A stretch of 64,000 nt of DNA from Adiantum capillus-veneris (taxonomy: Eukaryota; Streptophyta; Polypodiopsida; Polypodiales; Pteridaceae), in contig CM043950.1 of assembly GCA_014529385.2 (NCBI GenBank), positions 68,440,935 through 68,504,934 on the forward strand. Reading direction: 5' to 3'. The position numbers and the translations under genes were made by a program. Shown piece after piece: positions 44,511 to 55,604 of this stretch. A model generated the notes under the pieces. The model ran no database searches, was not told where the DNA came from, and saw nothing but the letters and a program-made list of their open reading frames with translations. Numbering within the stretch: position 1 is the first letter of the stretch; the number at the start of each line of letters is the position of its first letter.

Positions 44511-44801
44511 TTGCTCATCAAAGATCTGCTTTGCATGTTTAATTGCTTCTAATGCTTCCTGCTCCTCTTGTGACTTTTTGGTGGAAGCTGAAATACTTGC
44601 AACATTTCTATTGTTTGTAAGTTTTGGATCAGGTGACTGGTCTTGATTCTGAACTGTGTCTGCAATTTTTTGAACATCAACCTCAACAATAGGAATAATT
44701 GTCTCATTCCTTTGAAGAAACTCTTCTTCCTCATCTTATTCAATTGCTTCCGACATATCAATGCCCTCTGCATACAAAGGTCTAAAACCTGGTGGGATTG
44801 T

Positions 44802-45254
44802 TTACCTGGGTATCATCTGCATCCTAACCTTCTTCTTGCCCTGTTTGATCACAATGGTGTCTGCACCCCAAAGCTGCTTGACTTTAGCTGCCCTTAACCA
44901 TGGTCTTTCCAAGATCATTGGGTGGGAACAGGTTGTTTCTTTGAGTCTGAGAATCACAAAGTTCACAATGAAAATTAATCCTGCAATAGTTATGGTTTGG
45001 TTCCTAAGAATCCCCAAAGGTTGCACTCTCCTCTGATCTGCGATTTTCAGTTGAAATGGTGTAGGTGCCCAATTGGTTAATTTCAGTTTCTTACACACTG
45101 ATTCAGGAAGAATGTTAACTCCTGAACCTCCATCCACTAACACATCTGACAAGTACACCTTCCCAATGGAAATGTTGATCACTGGAACTTTGTAGTCTAC
45201 ATCCACTGGTGCTACATCTCCAAAATCAATATGTGCTAGATGGATATGTCTCAT
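44802..45254 (-). CDS. Protease of element 3
   Basis: 150 codons, open, minus strand. LSDVLVDGGSGVNILPESV holds the active-site Asp in a D-G-G-S form, and SHPMILERPWLRAAK is the conserved ILxRPW end. It lies upstream of the RT in the ordinary order, in contrast to the pol at 31-35 kb. It would process the polyprotein of the element. Confidence 0.7.
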   Translation of the reverse strand: MRHIHLAHIDFGDVAPVDVDYKVPVINISIGKVYLSDVLVDGGSGVNILPESVCKKLKLTNWAPTPFQLKIADQRRVQPLGILRNQTITIAGLIFIVNFVILRLKETTCSHPMILERPWLRAAKVKQLWGADTIVIKQGKKKVRMQMIPR

Positions 45255-45487
45255 TTCTTCCTATGGAAATTTCTTTCCTTTACCTTCATTATCAGTTTCC
45301 TGAGGAACACCTGACTACAGTCAGGGACCAGTTTCAAGAGCTATCCCACTTTGATTGAAACTGGGCCATCCATAAGGGCTTCAAAAAGGTCATCAGATAA
45401 CTCCTTGGTAGAAGATTGCACTGAATTATCTGGCTTCAAGGAATGCAGCAATGATGCAGAATCTGATTGCTTACTGCTAATCTTCTC

Positions 45488-46444
45488 CTAGATTTTTTGA
45501 ACTAGATATGTGGGCCAAAAATTTGCTACTTTGTCAGGTTTTTGACTAGATTGGATCTCTTGTAAGACTCCTCTCCTGATCTTATCCTGAGCTTTCCAAT
45601 CAATAGGGTCCTCAACATATTTTCCTTGCTCCTTTTCCTGTGGTGGTAACTTTCCCTTGGATCTTGTGATGGCTAAAGTTTGCACTTCTTGTGGTTTGTC
45701 AAACACTTCCTCAATTTGAATACAGTGAGAGCAATCACACTGAGAAGTGTGTACAGAATCAGTGTATGGTTTTGGTAACTTTTCTCCTGTTTCCTCAGTA
45801 AATAGTCTATTGTCAGGTTTTGATGGTTGACTGCCCTATTTTTCATCTAAAGTGTCAATCTCTTCCAAAAATGTTGCATTTACTTGAGCTAGTGATTTCA
45901 TTCTACCATCATTGGAAGAACGAGCACCTGCATTTGGGGAATTGAAATTCACAATTGGAATAGCTCTCTTATTCCTATGCTTACACCACAGCTCACATGC
46001 AAGTCCTTGCCTGTGTCCCATTGCACCACAATAGTTACATGGTTGTATTGGATTGTTGGTTTTCTCAATTGGAATAGCTCTCTCATTCCTATGCTTACAC
46101 CACAGCTCACATGCAAGTCCTTTCCTGTGTCCCATTGCACCACAATAGTTACATGGTTGTATTGGATTGTTGGTTTTCTGAAACCTTGGCCCATTTTGCC
46201 AACTCCCTTGCTAGAATGGCCTTTGTTGATTTGGATTCTGAAATCTACCCCTGAAGGGTTGTGATGCAGCCACATTAGCACTTGATTCCATCTTTGCTAA
46301 AATGTGTGCTGGTCTTCTTCCTCTAAAATTGGGTTCATAATAGCAATTATCATACTCATGTCCAGATCTTTGGCATACCTGACAAAATGGTGATCTGGTA
46401 GGACTAGGAAATGACGGTAGCTGCATCTCCTTCAATTTATCCAA
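45488..46444 (-). pseudogene. Gag C-terminal part of element 3 with duplicated zinc knuckles
   Basis: Minus strand. A classical CCHC knuckle CQVCQRSGHEYDNC is at about 46388-46347. Further on, a segment containing CNYCGAMGHRKGLAC and CKHRNERAIPIEK occurs twice in a 114-bp in-frame tandem repeat (45952-46179). In this knuckle H and the last Cys are separated by five residues rather than four, so it is non-canonical. Frames change around 46210-46280, and stops interrupt the region down to 45488. Confidence 0.65.
45952..46179 (-). repeat. 114-bp tandem duplication of the zinc-knuckle segment
   Basis: Two copies (45952-46065 and 46066-46179) that differ at only a few bases. The unit is 38 codons, so the reading frame is kept. 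It looks more recent than the general decay of the element. Confidence 0.8.
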
Positions 46445-46678
46445 AATTTGTTTACTGATATCATTTGATTCCTTAGATTCAAACTTACCATTCTTGGCTT
46501 TGCCTTTGCTTTTGTGTTTCTTTGACTTTGATCCTTTCTTCTTGGACTTCTTCTTCTTGGCACTCCATGTGTTCTTTTCCTCATCCTCAGAAACTGTATC
46601 CTGATCAGAATTTGAATCTATTTCCTCATCACCATCTAAATTTGAATCTGAATCCTCATTTTTTGAATCGGAGTCCTA

Positions 46679-47665
46679 TTAAGACTTCTTCTTCTTACTC
46701 TTCTTTTGTTCACTGGTGCCATATCTTCTTTCAGCTCTCATGACTGCATCCACAATGTTCCCAAAATCTTGAGGTTGGGTAAGAGGAGCATGACCTGCAA
46801 TGACACTCTTCAATTTTTTCCTCAAACCTCTATAGAAATAGTCACCTAATTGTTCCCAAGAGGTTCTTTGATTGGCTTGCAACCTGTTCATCAAGTTCCT
46901 AAATTGTTGGGCATAGTCTTCCACCAACAGATCCTTTTTCTTTATATTTCTGATTTCCCTTAAAACACCTTTAGGGGTTTTCTCTACTCTGAACCTGGCC
47001 AAAAATCTAATCTTTAAGTTATCATAATTAGGTAATGCAGCAGTACCATACTGCATGAACCAAGACATGGCTTTTCCCTGTAATGTTGCTGCAAAATGCT
47101 CCTTCTTGATAGCATCATTATAAAGTACATCATAGCCACTAGCAGACCATCTTGTCTCAAACTGTCCCACATGACTGTCAGCATCCTAGGAGTCTTTCCC
47201 ACTGAATTTGGTTGTCCCTACTTTGGGGTTGAGTGGTGGTTGTGCCATAATGGGTATTTGTTGAATTTGTGGGGCCCCCAAAGGGTTGAAGTTGAAAAAT
47301 GGTAAAAGTGGTGGTTTAGGAAACTGCAATTTCCTCCTTGCCCTCAAAAACTGCTGGACTTCCTGAATGCCAACTAACTGATGGATGACTCTTTTAGGAG
47401 TTGGGTTGCTTCCCTGCACTGTTGGCCGAGGTGAAGATGTTTTTCCTTCCTCCTGTTGTTGGTCTCTACTTGTGTTGCTGGTCTCTCCAGGTCCTTTTCC
47501 GTCAGGAATTGGTGGCAAACCTGTAATTGCTCCTACTTCAGGAATTTCTTCCCCTGCATGACCCCCTGATCTGTGAAGTTGAGATTCTAGCCATGATTCA
47601 TATCTCCTTCTCTGAAACCTGGTGCCATAGGATATTTTTGGTGGTTCATCCCGTGAATCACTCAT
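46679..47665 (-). pseudogene. Gag of element 3
   Basis: Minus strand. The N-terminal part (47665-47186) starts MSDSRDEPPKISYGTRFQRR and is rich in Pro, Gln and Arg. It ends at a TAG at 47186 just before DADSHV. The core (47170-46679) is a typical retrotransposon Gag: FAATLQGKAMSWFMQYG, NLKIRFLARFRVEKTPKGVL and YFYRGLRKKLKSVI. It ends in a Lys-rich KSKKKKS. The TAG between the two parts is one G-to-A step from TGG. Gag would form the particle. Confidence 0.8.
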
Positions 47666-48008
47666 ACATGTCTCCTTCTACTTATGATCTTGAGGAAAAT
47701 TCTGAGTCGTCTACTAGTGCAGTTAACCAAACTGATTAGACTATTCACTAATCCAAAAAGCAAAAACTGTGCTTTGTAAAACTGACAAACCTTGGAAACA
47801 ACCTGAAGCTTTAAATCACCAGGCAATTTGGGAAAATACTCCTGAAGGAAAATCAGGTTGTAATCTTCCTTTTCCTCCTCCTCTGACTTCCAATTAGAGA
47901 ATGCTTGCAGGAAATCTTAAGGTTCACAACCCCATATGCCCCAACTAGAACACATCGCCCATTAAGGCTTTGATCAAAGTTTTCTCCACAATCAGTAGGA
48001 TCGCCAAG

Positions 48009-48349
48009 TGTTATTGAGGCATACAGGGAGTGGAAATTACGACTAAATCAACCATTAAAACATTACATCATCACCTCATAGAATCAGAACAGTTTCAATA
48101 CTTAAAAAGGCTCAAAAAAGAATTAGGGTACTGAATGGAAATTGAAGGCAGAATACACAGAGAAGCATAGAATCTTCATAGCCATAGCCTTGCTTTCATC
48201 ATCCTTCTCTCATACAATGCACTACCATCAGGTGCGAGGCTAACTACTAGGAAGAATGAAGAGGCACAAAGCTCTTCCCTAATTACAAACTAAAAAGTAA
48301 ACTACTAAGGTTCAATAACACTTTACTAAAACAATATGCAAGGCTAACA
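48009..48349 (-). repeat. 5' LTR of element 3
   Basis: 341 bp, TG...CA in both readings. On the minus strand the next bases read CTTGGCGATCCTACTGATT, a possible but imperfect PBS. The leader to Gag is about 340 bases long. Confidence 0.9.
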
Positions 48350-50966
48350 ATCTGCCAAGAGATCCTACAAGTCTGATGAAGAGTCGGCCGAGAGCTCCCC
48401 AGAACGGCACAGTAGTGATAGCTCAGATAATGAAGAAAAAAGAGCACGACGGGAGGAAATGAAGAGAAAAGCCATGGCGGCACACTAGGAGGAACCCGTA
48501 CAAAAAGCAAGCCCGGTTTGAACAAGAAAAACACTCTTACAAGAAAAGCATAAGCACAAGGAAAGGACCCAGAAAGTGGGTGCCTATTGGGCTTAAGGGA
48601 CCAAGAACCAAGCATCACACTAGGAAGCAGGCTGAAGACCCCACGGAATCCCTGGAACGGATGTATCAAGAAGCAAAATCTTTAAAGCTAAAAGAAGCAC
48701 AAGAAGCAACAAGTAAAGCTAAAGAGGTGGTAGAATAGCAAAAGCAAGTAGAGGAAGCCACTGCACAAGGAGAAGAAAAACATGCTCAAGGTGATGTGTC
48801 TCCCTGCACCTCTTATTCTGTCTCTGAACACCAAGATCACCCAATGCCGAGCCCACCACCATCACCAACAGTTAGAACCACAACAACTGAGCCAACAAAA
48901 GAAGCAAAACCTGAACAGGAGAAAGCAGCTGAATCTACATAAGAACCTGAACAGCAAGAAGCAGCGGAATCAGCACAACAAGCAGTTGTATCTACTCAAG
49001 AGCAGCAAATAAAGAAAGAGCCAGAGATAGAAAAGGCAGCCAGTCCTAACTAGAAGAGGACACTGCAAAGTTTGAGCACACAAGAGAACAAGAGGCCGAG
49101 GAAACACCCTCTACCTCAACACAGCAAGAGGAGGCCGAGGCACCACCCTCTACCTCAACGGAAAAAGATTAGCATCCACAAGGGAAACAACAACAACCAG
49201 CCATCATGATGCAGCCAAAGGACACCCAAGAATCTGTAGAAACTTCAAGATAGTTAGCACAAAATGAAGGCTGGCAGTCAAATGACGAAGTCATCCTACA
49301 AGTTAATGAATATGCTAAGCTAATGCAAGAGATGACAGAACGACTTCACTCAGCAGCACTTGGTCGTAGCACAAGGGCCAAAGAGTTAGAGATGGTGATT
49401 GACACACTCCAAGGGGATCTGGACGACACACTCAATCTCATCACTGATCTACAAACAAAGGCAAGTGCAGGAGTTGAGAGTGGAAGCTGAACAACATCAG
49501 CTCGCAAGAGATAAGCAACAGAAAGACATGGAGGAACTGGGTGAGTTTCTCACAAAACTGTCAGATGCATGCAAAGCAAAGGATGATCAACTGATGGAAG
49601 CTACAAATGAACTTTTAACTTCAACCCGATTAGCTCAAAAAATATAGGTACAGTTAGATGTAGCCAATGCTTCCCTATAGTACTCAAAATATCGAAACAA
49701 TGATTAGGTAATATTCTTGTGGAAAATACGAGAGATTCCAGTCATTGCCTCGATCAAAGGAACAGATGAGGTCTACAAGGCATTAGAAAAGAAAAATAAA
49801 GACCTCAAGCTAGAGCTGAAATTGGAGCAATCTCAGCGCAGAGACCTGGCCTTGATGCGAGTCCAAAGAGAAGACAAGTTGCTGAAGGAGATGGCTGAAC
49901 TCAAAAGAGTCAACCACCTCTACTGAGAGAGGGACGCCGGGAAAGGCAAGAAGAGGCAGGCACTTCCGAGAAACCTCATATAGAAATCCCCTCAATTTCA
50001 TTTGTTGAGATGGAGACACAGTCAACAATAGAGGTGAGTGGCGAGGAGAAGTTTCAAATACCCATTACCAAAGCAAACACAGTGCCCGTGGTCCAACTCT
50101 CAAAAGCTGAAGAAGATGCATTGAAATAAAAAATTACACAAGAGGTAGATGTGCAATGGAAGGCAGCAATGGATTGGGAGCTGAGAGTACTTCATTTCGT
50201 CAATGTCACACAACTCACACTCAATCAAATAAATGCGCAATGGCACCAGCAATCCTTGCCCTACCCTCTGATTAAAGAAGAGCTGCTACAAGTGAAAGAA
50301 AGGCTTTACACCGACATGAAAGTCGAGGGCACAGATCAAGACCACCCGAATTGGAGGTTAAGCTAGTTGAACAAGAATCCAAGATACTTTATTTTGTTCA
50401 CAAGAGCACCTGTAGCCCTGCAAAAGGATCCTACCTCATGTCTTGTACCAAGAGTAAGGACCAGATAGCACATAAGGCACTACTGAAGAAGCAACCAACT
50501 TGGACAAACTACCCCAGATTGCCTGCTCCAAAGGGACAGCCGACTGAAGAACACATGGTGAAAACCATAAAGGGTGCCATGTCATTCTTTAAAAGTCTAC
50601 CATATTTGTCATGTGCTATGCTATACAAAACCGATTGAGTGCTACTGACCTGCATCGAAGTGTTCAATGAGTCAGAGTAAGCAGGCACCCCTTGGATGTC
50701 ATTCCTTAAGGGTAACAAAGGGTTGTGCTATGATCTCAATGGCCAACCTTCCGAAGAAGTCCTCTATGGCTTCTACGCCAGGTGTATGTTTCTACCTTCT
50801 CACAATATGGTGGCATTCGAGGAAGCGTTTTACACAGGTTTCTTCACTTGGCGAACAAAAATATTTGGGAGTGATGATCAGCAACCTAACATCACGGTTT
50901 TTAGACTACTCAGCAGTGGAACTAAAAAACAGAGTCACTATGTAGTTCATGTAAGTGTCAAATAGA
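48350..50966 (+). pseudogene. Second part of the long ORF of element 1
   Basis: Joins in frame to the part ending at 38705. The first residues are Ser/Glu-rich (ESAESSPERHSSDSSDNEEK). A long Glu/Gln/Lys-rich low-complexity region follows (48650-49200). Heptad-rich coiled coil comes next (49290-49650, then KKNKDLKLELKLEQSQRRD at 49785-49920). The C-terminal region is more globular (50580-50966), with FFKSLPYLSCAMLYK, MSFLKGNKGLCYDLNGQP and FYARCMFLPSHNMVAFEEAF. About ten stops are scattered through it, most as TAG/TAA where Gln or Trp is likely. Total length with the first part would be near 1150 codons. No catalytic motif is recognised. Confidence 0.55.
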
Positions 50967-51075
50967 GAGAGGAAGATCAGATACCAAAAGGCACTGAATG
51001 CGCTTAAAGACCGGCTCGCCCACCGTCAACCTGAAGACTACTTCAGCCCATAAAGTTGTGTCAAGGGGATGACAC

Positions 51076-51091
51076 AGGCGAGGATGGGGGC
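51076..51091 (+). promoter_or_regulatory. Polypurine tract of element 1
   Basis: GGCGAGGATGGGGGCA immediately before the TGTTAGCAGC start of the 3' LTR. Confidence 0.65.
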
Positions 51092-51092
51092 A

Positions 51093-51867
51093 TGTTAGCA
51101 GCAAGCTAACACAAATGCCACGGATACCATTTTTTGTTCTCATTGTAAAAACACTTATTATTTTGATAAATTGGGAATATTGGAACTTCTAATTTTTGGA
51201 TAAACCTTGTAATTGATGAGCCGGGGCTACAAGCTTCCAGATTGTATCAACCTGTATTACCATCTTTGGTAGAAATCCCAGATTATTAGTTTTGACCACC
51301 AAAAACCTTGGCTAAATTATAAAAGCCAATTTTTGTGAGTTATTATTAAGTTTTGGATAGTGAAATACACAGCATGAGCTAACGGTGCTCACTTCTCTCC
51401 TTCTCATGCTTCCTACTCCCTCCCCGATTGTCACATTGCAGCCGCGTTTGTTGCATTGCAACCGCAGGTAAGAGCTCTACGCATTGACATAAACACATCA
51501 CAATATTTCGTAGCTTTTAGCGTCGCCGACCCGCGGCCTAATTTCATCATAAGTAGGAGTTTACACTTCAAAACCAAAAATTAAGCATAGGCGGGGTATT
51601 GGGACATCATTGCTAAGCATTTAGGTGCATTCTGGGTCGAAAACGACTAGGTCAAAAATCCAATGTTGTTAATAATCACAATTTTGGCATTTGACCTAAA
51701 GTGGGGGTTGAGACCATAAGCATGTGTGCTTAGGTCTTTTAAACTTGTCCTAGAAGTGCCTCTATGCACTAGTCGAGTCAGCTTCATCCCATGGATTGAC
51801 AATTTAATCATGGTTCTTGCTAATACTGCAATAAGATAGGATAGTGAGGTTAGACGCCCATCCCACA
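51093..51867 (+). repeat. 3' LTR of element 1
   Basis: 775 bp, starts TGTTAGCAGCAAG and ends CCCACA like the 5' copy. A stretch of about 140 bp present in the 5' LTR is missing at about 51752. TATAAAAG is at 51318. More substitutions against its partner are visible than between the repeats of element 2, in line with an older insertion. Confidence 0.85.
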
Positions 51868-52124
51868 TCTAACCTTGAGCCATTATAAAAGATCTTGTTG
51901 ACTACCTTGTGATGGAATCCCATATCCAAGAGGTCTACAATGTCCTGTACCAAGGGTAGTTTTTCTATTAGGAAGCACTTCCTTGTGTGTGACCAAGAAT
52001 GAGGCTTACTTATCAGCTCAACGAACTGATAAGATAGCCTTGCACGACCACCACCCTATAAGTTCTTCATTGTCAAAATCTAGCTAGTCACCTTGCTTGG
52101 AGGGGAGAGTGCATTACATCTGGC

Positions 52125-54040
52125 TAGAATTTGCTGGAGTCTTCTACTGCTCCCTCTAGACATCCTTATAAGTGGCACCTTCAATTGTTTGCCTCTAGCT
52201 CAAGACTCATCAGATAGATATTTGAGGTCTCTTAAGTTTGATCCTATAACATTAAAACTTCTCTTTGTCTTCTTGTATCCAAGCACAGTTGCAAGCTTTG
52301 CCAGCCTGCAAACGATTGGGCCGCATAGGGAATAATCTCTTTATGTGAAGTGTATGTATGCATATTAATAAATATGCAACCTAGAAAATCAAATGTGACC
52401 TTGTGTTAATAAAAATTTGATGCAAAACATTTTGAAATCTAAAGGGAGATGAAAGACCTCAGGGAAACAAAAATAAAATTTGTCGTAAGCCATTTGCAGG
52501 TTATCTTTCTCTCATATATATATGTATATGGGGTATTGGAAACTCTTTGTTTCATTTCCCTTGGCCCTCAATTTTGATAACTCATTTAAACTTCAAGAAC
52601 AAAGATAATGGAGTGCTTATTACAGTTGCATCTGCATGCAATGTGCGTTTCTGTAAATAGGAAACCATGAAGCAAGGTGATATAGCTGTGCATGTTATAT
52701 GTAGCCTACTAGTCCACCTCCTCTAGACTTTGTGCATATCTACACACATTGTTTATGCGTCCATCAACCCTAATCAACCTATAAGCTAGTTGGTATCATG
52801 GCTATTTCCACAACCCCAAGAGGCACAACCTGCTTGATTTAGTTCTCTACATGCATATGATCAAAGGTTCCATATACTTATTGTCCGGTTACAATTATAC
52901 CATGGTGTAGTCCATGAGAGTCTAAGCCATGGTAGATAATAACATGCAATCTAGCTGAGCCATCTCCCTATTGTCATCACCTGATCAACATGTAGTTGTG
53001 TAGCCCGGTTAAGGAGGAGGCTATATATGGACTAGATGTAGCCTTCTATTTTGAGAAGCTCAATCCGCAAGAAGTGGGATGTGTTATTTGGTTCTCCTAG
53101 ACTTGATACATTGGAGTCTTCTATTGACCCCTCTAGAAATCCTTATAATTGGCACCTTCAATTGTTTGTCTCTAGCTCAAGACTCGTTGGATAGATCTTT
53201 GAGGTCTCTTAAATTTGATCTTATAACATTAAAACTTCTCTTTGTATTCTTGTATCCAAACACAGTTGCACGCTTTGCCAAGCTACAAACGGTTGGGCCG
53301 CATAGGGAATAATCTCTTTATGTGAAGTATATGTATGCATATTAATAAATATGCAACCTAGAAAATCAAATGGGACCTTTTGTTAATAAAAATTTGATGT
53401 AAAACATCTTGAAATCTAAAGGGAGATGAAAGACCTCAAGGAAACAGAAAAAAAACTTGTCTTGCAGGTTATCTTTCTCTCATATATATGTATATGGGGC
53501 ATTGGAAACTCTTTGTTTCATTGCCCTTGGCCCTCAATTTTGATGACTCAACTTCAAGAACAAAGATAATTGGAGTGCTTATTACAGTTGCATATGCATG
53601 CAATGTGCCTTTCTGTGAACAAGAAACCATGAAGCAAGGTGATATAGTTGTGCATGTTATATGTAGCCTACTAGTCCACCTCCTCTAGACTTTGTGCATG
53701 TCTACACACGTTAGTTTATGCCTTCAACCCTAATCAACCTATAAGCTAGTTGGTATCATGGCTGATGTAGTTCTCTACATGCATATGATCAGAGGTCCCA
53801 TCTACCTATCGCCCAACTACAATTATATCTTGTTGTAGTCCATGAGAGTCTAAGCCATGGTAGTTAATAACATGCAATCTAGCTGAGCCAACTCCCTATT
53901 GTCATCACCTCAACATGTAGTTGCATAGCAGGGTTAAGGAGGAGGCTATATATGAACTAGATGTAGCCTTCTATTTTGAGAAGCTCAATCATCAAGAAGT
54001 GGGACGTGTTATTTGGTTCTCCTAGACCTGACACATTGAG
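52125..54040 (+). repeat. Diverged tandem duplication of about 0.95 kb
   Basis: Copy 1 is about 52125-53100 and copy 2 about 53101-54040. Matching points lie 977 bp apart at the left (52139 and 53116) and 925 bp apart at the right (53011 and 53936), so copy 2 has lost some 50 bp in small deletions. Both copies keep a frame with the parts GTFNCL and SLKFD and the end GPHRE, but no known protein is recognised. A sequence reading CATATATATATG-like is shared by both. Confidence 0.85.
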
Positions 54041-54180
54041 CAGTTTGCAAGAAGGTAGGAGTGAGGATAAATTAAGCTCACATCCACTTAGCATTATTCG
54101 GCACGGGAACTCTTGTTGCACCAAGTAGTCATAATGAAAGGCAAATGTGATGGTTGCAAGTCTAAGGAGCCGGAGAGGGA

Positions 54181-54192
<12 letters not shown>

Positions 54193-54211
<19 letters not shown>

Positions 54212-54235
54212 GGGGGGGGGGGGGGGGGGGGGGGG
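54193..54235 (+). repeat. (GA)n followed by poly-G
   Basis: About 19 nt of GA followed by about 25 consecutive G (54211-54235). It may form a G-quadruplex or triplex. Its length is likely error-prone. Confidence 0.9.
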
Positions 54236-54950
54236 CAAAACGGATCAGTCAATCAGGGTTTAAGGAGCTAGGGTACAGTGAGAAGGGAGTAAGCGGCTAG
54301 GATCCTACCATGAACGAGAGCTTATAGTTGAAGGATTGAAAAGGGGATGATGGGAGATCGTCACTACTGATCTTGGAGGGTGGCGGGATGCCATCATTCT
54401 AGTGAGATGCATGGTAGATTAGACAACAATTTTTGATGGAAGGGTTGATGGTTTTAGGCAAGATGGTAAAGTAACCACAAGATCTCCTTATTCCCACACC
54501 TTTGCGAGATGTGGTGCAACTCAAGCAACCTTGCACATGATGATTCAATGTCAATATTCAAATACATTTGAGCGCCCCTCCAAGGCCAAGGATACAATTA
54601 AAGAAAGGGGAAATGAGTGGCCCACCGCACCCACCATTCAAGGGAGGGATGGTGAAATTGACCAAAAAAGGTAGCCGAGGTGGTAGCCAACATGGAAAGG
54701 ATGGAGAATAAAGGAGGAGTGAGGTCATGTCCATAAGGATTTGCAGCAACCTAGAGCCTTACTCCCATCTTTTTAATATAGATATAGATATAGCGAAAGA
54801 AAAGCCCTATTTCCTTTTCCCCATGAATGAGAGAGAGAGAGAGAGATTGAAATATCATCCACAGAGGTCAGATATGAGCTATGGGACAGAACACAAAACA
54901 ATACAAAGGGGCTGCCAGATACATCTCAGTTAAGGACTGAGATTCAAGCG
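54236..54950. other. No gene recognised
   Basis: Sequence between the poly-G tract and the LINE fragments. A short (GA)n is present at 54830-54845. Open frames on either strand are short and unconvincing. Confidence 0.4.
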
Positions 54951-54986
54951 AGGGGTGAACAAAAGAGAAGATAAAATGAACAATGC

Positions 54987-55295
54987 CTAAGGAGGGGTAG
55001 ATGAAGGGAGAGCCGGTTTGGGAGTTTGAAAATCATGGATAATGGTTTTGCCTCCACAATAAACTGCCCATTTTCTTGTCGTGTGCGCCTCTTGCATCTT
55101 TTGTAATTTGGCCTTCTTCTGCTTGAGTTGGGTGGGAGTAAGGTCTTCTTCAAACCAAATTTTAGTGTCTTTAAGAATCCTCAAGTGCTCAAGGAGTTTG
55201 ATTCGGTCCGCCTTGGTCTTGAAAGTGATGATTGCATGGTTAGTATTATGTTTGTGTGTAATGGAGTTAATTGTGGCTAGATCCCATTGTATCAT
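54987..55295 (-). mobile_element. LINE ORF1-like fragment
   Basis: Minus strand, 102 codons: AIITFKTKADRIKLLEHLR, then IWFEEDLTPTQLKQKKAKL and TTRKWAVYCGGKTIIHDF. The 'EDLTP...' block followed by a basic helix and a 'GK' strand matches the C-terminal part of LINE ORF1-type RNA-binding proteins. On this strand it lies downstream of the RT fragment at 55605-57177, the reverse of the normal ORF1-then-ORF2 order. Confidence 0.55.

Positions 55296-55298
<3 letters not shown>

Positions 55299-55343
<45 letters not shown>
55299..55343 (+). repeat. GA microsatellite
   Basis: Perfect (GA)n of about 45 nt directly next to the start of the LINE ORF1-like fragment. Confidence 0.9.
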
Positions 55344-55349
<6 letters not shown>

Positions 55350-55604
55350 TATCGTCCTTGAAGGTCAAATATGACCTATGGGACCAAATGAACATGTCAC
55401 ATGGTGTGAGTGGAGGTCATAAGTGACTCTCGATGCTCAAATGGTTGAAATGAGTGTCGCAATAGAGATTCCACATTGTGGTTGGGAAAGGAAGGTATGT
55501 AGGGAGAGATCATGGTTGAATAAATGGGGAAAAGAGGAGCTAATGTTGTCAAAAGCTGAGCTCTCAAGTAGTGTGCGGTGCTTACTCTCTCGCACTTGAT
55601 GAGG

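Larger units (their letters stand above)
38706..48349 (-). mobile_element. Element 3: minus-strand Ty3/gypsy retrotransposon, 9.6 kb
   Basis: Short LTRs (38706-39039 and 48009-48349), both TGTTATTGAGG...GGCTAACA on the plus strand. Flanks are ATTTG and ATCTG, a 5-bp target duplication with one mismatch. Coding runs on the minus strand: Gag at 47665, zinc knuckles, protease, RT, RNase H, integrase (to 41608), then an extra ORF (41487-39603) before the 3' LTR. It is inserted in, and splits, the long ORF of element 1, so it is younger than element 1. Several in-frame stops and frameshifts show that it is inactive. Confidence 0.85.
10533..51867 (+). mobile_element. Element 1: host LTR retrotransposon with nested insertions, 41.3 kb
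   Basis: Bounded by two direct LTRs (10533-11446 and 51093-51867) that both start TGTTAGCAGCAA and end CCCACA. A tRNA-like PBS follows the first LTR and a G-rich purine tract precedes the second. The outer five bases are TCCAA on the left and TCTAA on the right, one mismatch from a perfect target-site duplication. The interior has been invaded by a Tat-type gypsy (12283-~23827), probably the MULE-like and Copia segments (23.8-30.2 kb), and a minus-strand gypsy (38706-48349). Remaining parts that I assign to element 1 are the leader (11447-12282), the long ORF 37841-38705 plus 48350-50966 and, less certainly, the pol at 30.2-35.5 kb. Pairing of the two LTRs is inferred from similarity, orientation, PBS, PPT and flank match. 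Confidence 0.7.
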
